A stretch of 9,684 bases of DNA from Candidatus Aenigmatarchaeota archaeon (GCA_003663295.1 QMZS01000030.1:1-9684), one strand, 5' to 3'; positions 1 through 5,982 are shown, counted from the first letter of the stretch. A program made the numbers and translations. Notes: generated by a model from the sequence alone, not told the origin.

Positions 1-1170
1 GACAATGTTCATGGAGGTGTTGTGACAGGTCTGAAATATAGAGGAATTGATGTTTTAACAGGACCGGATAACAAAGCCTGGGGAGCAATAGGAATCAGAG
101 AAAGCACTTGGGATGGAACAGGATATGTTTGTACAAGATGGTCTGAAGCTATGAACTACCAGTATGATGAAAATAATTATGTGCATGCGAAAGAAAATAA
201 ATGCGCTTGGGTTGTTACAATAAGGCCTAAAAAAATACCAGCGTCAATAAAACCAATACCACCTTACAGGAAAATCACTTGGACAATATACAAAAACACC
301 CCACTCATAAAAGTAGAATATCACCCAGTGAGGAACAGCGAATATCTTTACATACCTTTTATCAGAGATTACAATTCAAAAAGAGGAATATTGACTTTTT
401 TTCCACTTACCCTAAAAATAAAATCCAGAGATTTGCCTTATTGTGAATCAAAAGGATATAATGCCCCTATTGTGGAATATAAATTAAAGGATTACAGCGC
501 AGGTAAAACAGTCATAGTGGATTTAGGGATGAATACTTACCCGCAGAAAGCAAAATACTACGGAAATGATTCAAACACCTGGCAATTGCATTATCCAATG
601 AAAAAAGCAAACTCAAGAACACTTCGAATGCTTTTTCACGGAGCAAATATGCCTTGGGATGTTTCAGCAAAATTTAACAACACACATTGCAATGAGTTCT
701 ATCCATTTTCAGAAACAGCAGGCAATGCATCTGAAACCTATTATGCAAGATTAGACGGTTCTACAGATGATTTATACACAGAACTTAATGGAAGCGAATG
801 TTGTCTTAAAGGAGGTTGTCAGAGCTGGGTCCATCCAAACATGACAAGAATGGGTCCATGGGTTGTTGAAAGAAAATATGTGGATGAAAACAATTACAAA
901 CTCTTAATCAGAGGCGCTTCAAAAGCGGATTGCTCATGCGGCGGAAATGGTTATGTTAGCGGAACAGTAACTGTAAATCCAATGTCTGAATGGAATATCA
1001 CCGATGTAGTCAAATGCAATTATAACTCAGACAGCAGAGGAAGAGATGTGTACTGCAATGTTAATACCACTACTGGAAAAATAGAATTTGCGGGAGGAAG
1101 TACTTGCGGAAGTTGTTGTTGTTGCGTAGACAGCGGACGAATTGATATAGAATTGATATTATCAAAATAA
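1..1170 (+). CDS. Secreted beta-sandwich protein with Cys-rich tail, 5'-partial (paralog 1 of 3)
   Basis: The frame is open from base 1 and begins inside the motif DNVHGGVVT, which matches paralog 2 (DNVHGGVVTSLQYKG). The true start, and presumably a signal peptide, therefore lie outside the window, and the GTG at 22 is an internal valine. At least 389 residues are visible. Blocks shared with paralog 2 in the same order are VCTRW, YQYD, YCES, YKL, and YYG-x-D-x-NTWQ-x-H. The G-G-V-V-T-x-L-x-Y opening resembles the first strands of galactose-mutarotase-like sandwiches in carbohydrate-active enzymes; this is a resemblance only, and I see no catalytic residues I can name. After about nt 643 there is a region absent from paralog 2. 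It carries ECCLKGGC, CSCGG and CGSCCCC (nt 1105-1125), within 16 cysteines visible in total, which suggests disulfides or metal binding outside the cell. It was probably transcribed independently and ends in a T-rich stretch. Confidence 0.82.
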   Translation, partial: DNVHGGVVTGLKYRGIDVLTGPDNKAWGAIGIRESTWDGTGYVCTRWSEAMNYQYDENNYVHAKENKCAWVVTIRPKKIPASIKPIPPYRKITWTIYKNTPLIKVEYHPVRNSEYLYIPFIRDYNSKRGILTFFPLTLKIKSRDLPYCESKGYNAPIVEYKLKDYSAGKTVIVDLGMNTYPQKAKYYGNDSNTWQLHYPMKKANSRTLRMLFHGANMPWDVSAKFNNTHCNEFYPFSETAGNASETYYARLDGSTDDLYTELNGSECCLKGGCQSWVHPNMTRMGPWVVERKYVDENNYKLLIRGASKADCSCGGNGYVSGTVTVNPMSEWNITDVVKCNYNSDSRGRDVYCNVNTTTGKIEFAGGSTCGSCCCCVDSGRIDIELILSK

Positions 1171-1190
1171 ATTTAATTTTAGATTTTTTA
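1171..1190 (+). terminator. T-rich termination tract after paralog 1
   Basis: Immediately after the TAA of paralog 1 the + strand reads T-rich, with TTTT at 1177-1180 and TTTTTT at 1184-1189. Archaeal RNA polymerase terminates at such U-tracts without needing a hairpin. Assignment rests on position and composition only. Confidence 0.45.
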
Positions 1191-1210
1191 GGTGGAGCTT
1201 ATTTTATCCA

Positions 1211-1319
1211 GTAATTACAAAACCTTTCCATACACAATATAAATGTAAGGTTTCTGCAATCCAATCATGATATTTCCGTAATTGTTAATAAATAATTGCA
1301 ACTAAGTTGTAATGGATTG
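1211..1319. repeat. Cluster of inverted repeats between paralogs 1 and 2
   Basis: Several dyads sit in this 195-bp spacer. GTAATTAC (1211-1218) is a perfect 8-bp palindrome. AAACCTT (1220-1226) pairs with AAGGTTT (1247-1253). ATTGCAACTAAGTTGTAAT (1295-1313) is palindromic around 1304 with one G:T mismatch. CAATCC (1257-1262) can pair with GGATTG (1314-1319), enclosing the previous one. They could be an RNA structure in the 3' region of paralog 1 or an operator upstream of paralog 2. No gene or RNA family was recognised here. Confidence 0.4.
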
Positions 1320-1337
1320 GTAGTGGTTATCAAAACC

Positions 1338-1350
1338 GATATAAATAATT
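1338..1350 (+). promoter_or_regulatory. TATA promoter of paralog 2
   Basis: TATAAATAAT at 1340-1349, preceded by A/C-rich bases (CAAAACCGA) that fit a BRE, is centred about 22 bp upstream of the ATG at 1366. That spacing puts transcription start at or next to the start codon, so the mRNA would be leaderless. No Shine-Dalgarno sequence is visible before the ATG, which agrees. Confidence 0.6.
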
Positions 1351-1365
1351 TAAATAAATTAGTTT

Positions 1366-2142
1366 ATGGTAAACAACAGAAATATAATAATTGGACTAAT
1401 AGCAATGATTTTATCAGTAGTATTAATATCCTCAGTTCATGCAACTCCAGCAACTGAAACAAACATAAACACATCTTATTTTAACATAACCTTCGATAAT
1501 GTTCATGGCGGAGTTGTAACAAGTCTCCAGTACAAAGGCGTTGAATTCCTTACAGGACCTGAACAAGGTGTTTGGGGAACAATGGGTTTAAGAAGAAGCA
1601 CTTACAATGGAACAACTGGTGATGTTTGCACAAGATGGGCAATAGACATGAAATACCAGTATGACCAGACTAATCACACAGTAACCGTAAGTGAAGGTTT
1701 ACTTCAGTATAATGTCACAATAGAATCAACTTTAGGATCAAGTGAAATTCTTGGTTCAGGCGAAAAGATTGTATGGGAAATTCCAAAATACACAACAATG
1801 ATAAAAGTGAATTACCCACACACAGCAGGAAATACCAAAGAATTTTTGTACATGCCTTTCATAAGAAACGCAATTGGAAAATACAGCACTCTGACTTATT
1901 ATACAACCTCTGGAGGGGTAGTCACAGCAACACCAACAAACTATTGTGAATCAAACTATTATGAATCTTCATTAATGGACTACAAATTATCCAATAACCC
2001 TCCATTTCCTTTAGGAACTATGATATACACAGAATCAGTTGAATTATCTTCAGCATACTACGGAGCAGATGTAAATACATGGCAAATGCACTTTCCTTTC
2101 ACAAATGAGGGAAGAAAAATGTCAATGATATTCTACGGATAA
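1366..2142 (+). CDS. Secreted beta-sandwich protein, short form (paralog 2 of 3)
   Basis: This 258-residue protein opens with a clear signal peptide: a short polar start, a hydrophobic core at about residues 8-22 and a likely cleavage after V-H-A near residue 27. The mature part starts with a Thr/Asn-rich stretch and then FDNVHGGVVTSLQYKGVEFL, nearly the same as the first residues of paralog 1 visible in the window. Blocks VCTRW, YQYD, YCES, DYKL and YYGADVNTWQMHFPF keep the same order as in paralog 1. Many N-x-S/T sequons fit a glycosylated surface protein. It stops at IFYG, where paralog 1 reads LFHG and continues for ~175 residues including its Cys-rich domain. I found no continuation of that domain in any frame downstream. 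It is either a genuine short soluble form or a 3'-truncated copy. The ATG is supported by the signal peptide and the TATA spacing. Confidence 0.85.
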   Translation: MVNNRNIIIGLIAMILSVVLISSVHATPATETNINTSYFNITFDNVHGGVVTSLQYKGVEFLTGPEQGVWGTMGLRRSTYNGTTGDVCTRWAIDMKYQYDQTNHTVTVSEGLLQYNVTIESTLGSSEILGSGEKIVWEIPKYTTMIKVNYPHTAGNTKEFLYMPFIRNAIGKYSTLTYYTTSGGVVTATPTNYCESNYYESSLMDYKLSNNPPFPLGTMIYTESVELSSAYYGADVNTWQMHFPFTNEGRKMSMIFYG

Positions 2143-2150
2143 TCAAAATC

Positions 2151-2161
2151 TTTTAATTTTT
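2151..2161 (+). terminator. T-tract after paralog 2
   Basis: TTTTAATTTTT lies 8 bases after the stop codon of paralog 2 and fits an archaeal U-tract terminator. It separates paralog 2 from the TATA element of paralog 3, so the two are probably not one operon. Confidence 0.45.
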
Positions 2162-2190
2162 GTAAATATATATAACTCTTTTTAAGTAGT

Positions 2191-2203
2191 GATATATATT
2201 AAA
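2191..2203 (+). promoter_or_regulatory. TATA promoter of paralog 3
   Basis: ATATATATTAAA (2192-2202 region) is centred about 26-27 bp before the ATG at 2224. This is the spacing expected for a leaderless archaeal transcript, and no ribosome binding site is seen between it and the ATG. Confidence 0.55.
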
Positions 2204-2223
2204 TTTTATTATCCTTTATATTA

Positions 2224-3627
2224 ATGGAAAGAAGCATATTGAGTTTATTAACTCTGGCAATCTTGATTTGCCCAGTCTATGCTTTAAATATTGACACAGG
2301 AGCTTTGAATGTGGAATTTGATGAAACAAATGGAGTAATATCAAGTCTAAAATATAACAATACAGAATTATTGAGCGAAACCGGAAAATATGGAGCAATT
2401 GGTTTAATCTCAAATAATGGAAATTATCAGTATGATTCAAATGTAATTTTCAGCAATTCCACAACCGGAGAAGTCTGGACAGTAAATATTATTTATATTG
2501 ATGGCAGTGAAAGCACAAATCTTACTTACACAATCTCAAAATCTTATATATTAATTAACATAACCCCAAACAACATATCCAAACTATTGGTTCCAATAAC
2601 TCAGGAATCCTTATTAAAAATAATTACAACAAATGGCACTTTAATTAACGCAAATGATATTTATTCAGAATACCCGGCTCAGGCATTTCAGTTCAACTTA
2701 AAAAACACCACTTATCTAATCGGACTTTTCTACAACAAACCCCTTAATCTATCTTACGGAAACAGTCAGGAATCCTGGAATCTAAAACTAAACACCCCAA
2801 AATTAGACATAACTTCAATATACTTTGGTTTTTATTCACAGGAAATACCTTTGTTTCACGAGGAAAACAATAAAAATTCAAAAACAAGTTCAACCAGCAA
2901 TTCAAAAAAACCTTATTTAGCCTATTTCTCTGAAATAACAATGGAACAAAATGAAACCAATGATTTTGAACTTAAATTTATAAATCTTGACAGAAAAATA
3001 GATTCTTTTGAAGTTCTTGAGAATCCTGAAGTAAAAGAATGGATATCTTTCAAAATAATTAATGAAACCCTTGGAACCTATGCAATGACCATTTCAGTTC
3101 CTGAAGATGCAATTCTTGGAATCAGGAATTTTACAATTAAGGCCGAAAATAGCAAAGTTTCATTATCAGCTAATTTCATTTTAACAATAACTGAATTAAA
3201 AGTAATTCCAATTGAAGAAAAAACTATTGAAAACAAAACAGGCTCACCGCCAACAGATTTGGTGGTTGTAATAGATAATGGGATTATGGAAACAAACTCG
3301 AAAGAAGTTATGTTGGGCTTGCATGCGGAAAATGCAACTGAATGCAGATTCAGCAATGAGGGAAAAGAATGGAGTGAATGGAAATATTATGATTTAATTT
3401 CTCCTTGGAATCTCACAGAACCGCAAGGCGAAAAAACAGTCTATTTCCAATGCAGAAATGAATACGGAAACTCCGAAATAGTTCATTCAGCAATAGAATA
3501 TATAATTCCTGAAATCACAAGTCCTCCAACAGGTCAGGTGTTTACAGCAACCCCAACAATCATTGCTTCAGCTATTGGTGGATTCCTTGCTTTGTTATTA
3601 TTCTTGTTGTACAAGAGAAAGAAATAA
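2224..3627 (+). CDS. Membrane-anchored surface protein with Ig-like domains (diverged paralog 3)
   Basis: This 467-residue protein runs from a signal peptide (hydrophobic residues 5-18, cleavage likely after V-Y-A at 20) to a C-terminal membrane helix (~445-463) followed by the basic tail KRKK. The bulk is therefore extracellular. Residues ~22-215 are a diverged version of the sandwich in paralogs 1 and 2: FDETNGVISSLKYNNTELL, YQYD, and YGNSQESWNLKL in place of YYG-x-D-x-NTWQ. A Ser/Asn/Lys-rich linker (~215-229) leads to a beta-rich domain (~229-330). A second one (~345-430) contains CRFSNEGKEWSEW and VYFQCRNEYGNSE; this matches the common Ig-like repeat of prokaryotic surface proteins (FSNDG-x-x-WS-W, KTVY-x-Q-x-R-x-x-x-GN). 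There are many N-x-S/T sequons. It could display or anchor the secreted relatives; that role is inference. No enzyme motif was found. Confidence 0.85.
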   Translation: MERSILSLLTLAILICPVYALNIDTGALNVEFDETNGVISSLKYNNTELLSETGKYGAIGLISNNGNYQYDSNVIFSNSTTGEVWTVNIIYIDGSESTNLTYTISKSYILINITPNNISKLLVPITQESLLKIITTNGTLINANDIYSEYPAQAFQFNLKNTTYLIGLFYNKPLNLSYGNSQESWNLKLNTPKLDITSIYFGFYSQEIPLFHEENNKNSKTSSTSNSKKPYLAYFSEITMEQNETNDFELKFINLDRKIDSFEVLENPEVKEWISFKIINETLGTYAMTISVPEDAILGIRNFTIKAENSKVSLSANFILTITELKVIPIEEKTIENKTGSPPTDLVVVIDNGIMETNSKEVMLGLHAENATECRFSNEGKEWSEWKYYDLISPWNLTEPQGEKTVYFQCRNEYGNSEIVHSAIEYIIPEITSPPTGQVFTATPTIIASAIGGFLALLLFLLYKRKK

Positions 3628-3998
3628 GGTCTTTTTGAGAACGTATAAAGAGTTCATTGCAGATACTTCAAAGACCGAAAAATTGGTTTGGATTTATAAC
3701 TGTTTTTGCAGCATTCAATATATTTTTAAGGGTACTTGAAACTTATGAAAATATATCTCTTTAGTTAATTCCCCGCATTTTTATAATTTTCACGATTTCG
3801 TTATATTTAGCATCAATGCTTTGTAATATATATACTCAACAACACATATCACATTTACAGAGTGTAATATATACTACAATATATATAATTAATAATGTAG
3901 TAATGGATAATATATATGTGATATATCTATTTAATTATATATATTCTATTACAATTTATACAAAATACCTATAAGGTCTCACATAAAAATAACCCGAA
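3628..3998. other. 371-bp AT-rich intergenic region with dyads, no confident gene
   Basis: A short T-run (3632-3636) may end paralog 3. Two overlapping short open frames on the + strand (TTG at 3635 to TGA at 3739; TTG at 3657 to TAG at 3764) have no ATG or family resemblance. The second half is almost pure A/T. It contains ATATACT elements (3830-3836 and 3869-3875), an 8-bp inverted pair ATATCACA (3846-3853) / TGTGATAT (3917-3924), and TCTCACA at 3977-3983, which recurs near 5004. It may be a regulatory region flanking the two winged-helix genes. No tRNA, rRNA or CRISPR structure was seen. Confidence 0.5.
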
Positions 3999-4343
3999 TT
4001 AGCCCCTTTTTTTGGCGCTAAAGTGGTTCCGATACCATAGGGCCAAGCGTTCCAAAGATAGGGGAAATTTGGAGGATATTCTAATTGGTGCGTATTTGCC
4101 TTCTCTGTTGAGTATACCTAGTCTTTGCATCTTATTTGCGGCGTCATAAGCAGTTCCCCGAGCCAGCTTATTCTTATCCACAATCTCGCTAATGGTCTTG
4201 GGTTCTATTGTGAGTTCTTTTAAGATAACCAGAGAAACTTTCCTCATCTGCTTTTGAGCTCCGGGAAATACAACAGAAACAAAGTCTTCAAGATCAAAAT
4301 CATTTAGGTTTATTTTTTCGCTTTGATAAGTTGTCACTTCCAT
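3999..4343 (-). CDS. Winged-helix DNA-binding protein
   Basis: This 114-residue protein has a helical segment at ~33-45 (RKVSLVILKEL), then TISEIVDKN (~50-58) and LARGTAYDAANKMQRLGIL (~60-78). The latter two read as helix 2 and recognition helix of a helix-turn-helix. A short wing follows (NREGKYAPIRIS, ~79-90), as in small archaeal winged-helix transcription factors (TrmB/MarR-like). The C-terminus is basic (HFSAKKRG). The ~30-residue acidic N-terminus before the HTH is unassigned. The ATG at 4343 lies about 24 bp from a TATA element, so the start is well supported. Its upstream region contains inverted and direct copies of ACCGACA/TGTCGG, so autoregulation is plausible. A second winged-helix gene lies 157 bp upstream on the same strand. 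The target is unknown. Confidence 0.75.
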   Translation of the reverse strand: MEVTTYQSEKINLNDFDLEDFVSVVFPGAQKQMRKVSLVILKELTIEPKTISEIVDKNKLARGTAYDAANKMQRLGILNREGKYAPIRISSKFPLSLERLALWYRNHFSAKKRG

Positions 4344-4349
4344 TCATTA

Positions 4350-4408
4350 TTTACCGACAATATATATAAAGAGTGTTTTTTAGTTGTTTATTCTGTCGGT
4401 TTTTACCG
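4350..4408 (-). promoter_or_regulatory. Promoter and candidate operator of the 3999-4343 regulator
   Basis: On the - strand TTTATATATATTG (about 4359-4371) is centred ~24 bp before the ATG at 4343. It is flanked by a perfect 7-bp inverted repeat: ACCGACA at 4353-4359 and TGTCGGT at 4394-4400. The second arm overlaps a further palindrome, CGGT-TTTT-ACCG (4397-4408). TGTCGG recurs at 4484-4489. Arms on both sides of a TATA box would suit a repressor that blocks TBP/TFB, possibly the winged-helix protein itself. Confidence 0.5.
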
Positions 4409-4449
4409 TATGTATATATATTCTGTAGCAGATAGGGGTGATATTACAG

Positions 4450-4476
4450 TAAAAACTATTAAAAATACGAAAATCT
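4450..4476 (-). terminator. T-rich tract after the 4501-4833 regulator
   Basis: Read on the - strand, the sequence after the TAA of the 4501-4833 gene contains ATTTTCGTATTTTTAATAGTTTTTA. This is three U-runs in succession without a strong hairpin, as expected for archaeal termination. It suggests the two winged-helix genes are transcribed separately. Confidence 0.4.
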
Positions 4477-4500
4477 AGTGTTTTGTCGGCATTCACTGAA

Positions 4501-4833
4501 TTATTCTTCTTTTTTTGGGATTTTCTGTTTTAGGGGTTTTAATTTTTCAAGCTTTCTTACAGTTCCTTCTAGTTGTATTGTTAGATCCTTCCCATCTTCT
4601 GTTAAATCTATGTATTTTACCCGACTTACTTTCGTGAATTTTACGAGTCCAAGTATGTTAAATTCATCCAATAACCTCACAGTATGCGAATATGTGCAGT
4701 TTATTTCCTTTGACAGAACACTCACATATTTTGCTTTTTTGTTGGTCGAACCTAAGGCTAATAACAGTTTTACGGGCTTTTCTCTTAAGAATAAGCCTCT
4801 TGCCAGGTTTTCCTCTTTTTTTTCACTCCACAT
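4501..4833 (-). CDS. Winged-helix (MarR-like) DNA-binding protein
   Basis: This 110-residue protein has an N-terminal helix pair (RGLFLREKPVKLLLALG, ~12-28), then YVSVLSKEINCTYSHTVRLLDEFNILGLV (~36-64), the classic pattern of helix 2, turn and recognition helix. A wing with KFTKVSRVKYIDLTEDG (~65-81) follows; Y-x-x-LT-x-x-G is typical of MarR/ArsR-like winged helices. The last 30 residues are Lys/Glu-rich and probably helical, perhaps a dimerisation helix. The ATG at 4833 is preceded by TATA-like sequence on the - strand. A possible small membrane protein starts 31 bp away on the other strand, so the two could share a control region. I see no ligand-binding domain. The target is unknown. Confidence 0.78.
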   Translation of the reverse strand: MWSEKKEENLARGLFLREKPVKLLLALGSTNKKAKYVSVLSKEINCTYSHTVRLLDEFNILGLVKFTKVSRVKYIDLTEDGKDLTIQLEGTVRKLEKLKPLKQKIPKKEE

Positions 4834-4844
4834 AATAATCTATA

Positions 4845-4864
4845 GTATATATATAAGTATATAA
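4845..4864 (-). promoter_or_regulatory. TATA element of the 4501-4833 regulator
   Basis: The - strand reads TTATATACTTATATATATAC from 4864 down to 4845, ending 12 bp from the ATG at 4833. Centres between 4853 and 4859 give a 20-26 bp spacing to the start codon, consistent with a leaderless or nearly leaderless transcript. It contains two AGTATAT elements (+ strand, 4844-4850 and 4856-4862), which recur nearby. Confidence 0.45.
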
Positions 4865-5023
4865 ATGGATTGGTTACTGAGTACTTTTATATGTTGTGTT
4901 ATATTTATATTAGTAAGTATATGTTATAGAATATACTATGAAAAATATAATAAATTTTTTGTTGAGGTGAAATATATACTCAAGTATATAGGTTATAATT
5001 TAGTCTCACAATTGAAAATGTGA
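4865..5023 (+). CDS. Possible small single-helix membrane protein (52 aa)
   Basis: An ATG at 4865 opens 52 codons ending at TGA 5021-5023. The N-terminus begins MDWLLSTFICC and forms one hydrophobic span (~4-20), then a Tyr/Lys-rich polar tail (RIYYEKYNKFF, KYILKYIGYN). This is the layout of small membrane proteins with a cytoplasmic basic tail. It is divergent from the winged-helix gene at 4833 with only 31 bp between start codons, an arrangement common for a regulator and its target. Against it, AT-rich sequence gives T-rich and therefore hydrophobic codons by chance, and frames this long can arise randomly in a region of this size. There is no clear TATA 26 bp upstream on this strand. I do not recognise a family. 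Confidence 0.33.
   Translation: MDWLLSTFICCVIFILVSICYRIYYEKYNKFFVEVKYILKYIGYNLVSQLKM
4916..4990. repeat. Two AGTATAT/ATATACT dyads
   Basis: AGTATAT (4916-4922) pairs with ATATACT (4931-4937) across 8 bases. TATATACT (4973-4980) and AGTATATA (4983-4990) form an 18-bp perfect palindrome with a CA centre. Further single copies occur at 4844-4850, 4856-4862, 3830-3836 and 3869-3875. They overlap the possible small membrane gene. They could be operator sites for one of the two neighbouring winged-helix proteins. Confidence 0.4.
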
Positions 5024-5025
5024 GA
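5004..5025. repeat. TCTCACA/TGTGAGA hairpin and AATGTGAG direct repeats
   Basis: TCTCACA (5004-5010) and TGTGAGA (5019-5025) form a perfect 7-bp stem with an 8-nt loop. The right arm belongs to a direct repeat AATGTGAG found at 5017-5024, 5139-5146 and 5173-5180. It is not followed by a T-run, so it is not a simple terminator. Function is unknown. Confidence 0.4.
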
Positions 5026-5196
5026 GTTGGGTGTTGAGAGCTGATGAGTGGGGGTATGGGAAGTGTTAGGGATAATGCTGGATATATAGGGGTATTTGGG
5101 GTATATTAGATAATTTTGGGAGAATTATTGGTTTGCGGAATGTGAGTTTTAAGTATTATTGTTAATTTGTGTAATGTGAGAGTATGTTAAAACTAT
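5019..5196. other. G-rich, C-depleted noncoding stretch
   Basis: By hand count, 5019-5160 contains 52 G and only 3 C on the + strand. Runs of GGG or longer lie at 5028-5030, 5050-5054, 5058-5060, 5070-5071 with 5081 region, 5089-5092, 5098-5101 and 5118-5120. No reading frame longer than ~21 codons crosses it (ATG 5044 to TAG 5109). If transcribed from the + strand, the RNA could form G-quadruplexes. If it is the 3' untranslated region of the - strand gene at 5197-5982, the transcript would be C-rich, G-poor and unstructured. The composition is plain; any role is inference. Confidence 0.5.
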
Positions 5197-5982
5197 TCAA
5201 ATATTTTTAATTATGTTCAACCAGGATTGAACCGCAGGCACTTCGTAATTTAAAGTCTTTACTGGTATTTTATCACCATTTCCATAGAGAATCATCCCAC
5301 TTTGCTTTGCATCCAGTCTATTTATAGAACTCTGAATTTCTTCATAAGTAACGGGTTCTTTCTGATTAAGCAATAATATAGAATAAATATCCAATATCTT
5401 TTTAGATAAAATGGGGTCAATCTCGCCTTTAAGAAGTGATTGTTCAAACTTAGTCTTACTGTTTGGGAGCTCATATTTGATAATCTCTGCAATATCCGGG
5501 TCTCTGGATTCTACACTTACAATATTGCTTAAATATTTAGGATTTCCCAGTGAATAGGCTTGAGGGATTTTATTATAAATTAATCCGCAAATGCTTTTTT
5601 CTGTTTCTAAGACCGAAGTTATCAGTTCCACTGTTTTTTTAGCATCAAGGGGATTCTCTCTGAACTCCGGGTTTGCATTAACAACAATCTTTGCCCTGTG
5701 CCCTTCATCCCGGTTGCCAAGATAGATATGTGAGTCTATTTGATTGCCTTTTATATCAAAATCAGGGAAATCTATCCTGTCCATAGAATTATCTTTTTTG
5801 GTTGGGTTGAAGTTGCAAACAATATTGTTTTTGTTAAAATATTCTGCAAGTTCCTCACCTGTTTCTTCAATACTTCCTTTTGGTATAAATCCTTCATCTG
5901 TCCATAAAATAGTTGATAGACTCGCAGCTTCAAATGTAATTTCTTCTTTGAGGGGTTTTGTTTTAGATTTAAATAAATTCAT
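5197..5982 (-). CDS. Hypothetical protein, unrecognised family
   Basis: This 261-residue soluble protein has no signal peptide or membrane helix. I do not recognise a family. The N-terminus is basic (MNLFKSKTKP). The middle alternates predicted strands and helices: AKIVVNANPEF (~100s), then a helix ending TSVLETEKSICGLIYNK. An acidic stretch (ESRDPDIAEIIKYEL) follows. Near the C-terminus, ILDIYSILLLNQKEPVTYEEIQSSINRLD resembles a helix-turn-helix-like pattern, but only loosely. The start at 5982 lies 52 bp from the divergent aminopeptidase start, and the dyad midway between them supports it. It ends in TGA just before the G-rich stretch. Base composition and codon choice look like those of its neighbours. 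The long uninterrupted frame and shared promoter make it a real gene. Confidence 0.72.
   Translation of the reverse strand: MNLFKSKTKPLKEEITFEAASLSTILWTDEGFIPKGSIEETGEELAEYFNKNNIVCNFNPTKKDNSMDRIDFPDFDIKGNQIDSHIYLGNRDEGHRAKIVVNANPEFRENPLDAKKTVELITSVLETEKSICGLIYNKIPQAYSLGNPKYLSNIVSVESRDPDIAEIIKYELPNSKTKFEQSLLKGEIDPILSKKILDIYSILLLNQKEPVTYEEIQSSINRLDAKQSGMILYGNGDKIPVKTLNYEVPAVQSWLNIIKNI

Noticed and set aside
22..1170. GTG at 22 as the start of paralog 1
   Set aside because: It is the second valine of the conserved DNVHGGVVT block, and the frame is open to base 1, so the gene starts outside the window.
2216..2440. Minus-strand open frames under paralog 3 (also 2744-2941 and 3078-3356)
   Set aside because: They lie antisense to a strongly supported secreted protein, with no promoter or family resemblance. 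Frames opposite AT-rich genes are expected by chance.
3635..3764. Two overlapping short + strand frames after paralog 3
   Set aside because: There are only TTG starts and ~35 codons each. Both look equally protein-like, and neither has a family match or promoter.
4410..4478. A 22-codon frame from ATG 4410
   Set aside because: It reads as a plausible peptide and has weak AT-rich sequence 25 bp upstream, but it is too short to separate from chance and overlaps the likely regulatory region.
4478..4864. Plus-strand frame over the 4501-4833 regulator (similarly 5744-6004, 7541-7762, 8714-8917 and the - strand frame at 6798-7055)
   Set aside because: These are shadows of recognisable genes, full of Phe/Ser from reversed Lys/Glu codons, and lack promoters of their own.
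5036..5060. C/D box guide RNA (CTGATGA at 5041-5047)
   Set aside because: No CTGA D box lies at the right distance, and the region has almost no C, so the paired boxes cannot be formed.
5017..5180. CRISPR-like direct repeats (AATGTGAG three times)
   Set aside because: Units are 8 bases with unequal spacing (about 122 and 34 bp), far from CRISPR repeat-spacer structure.
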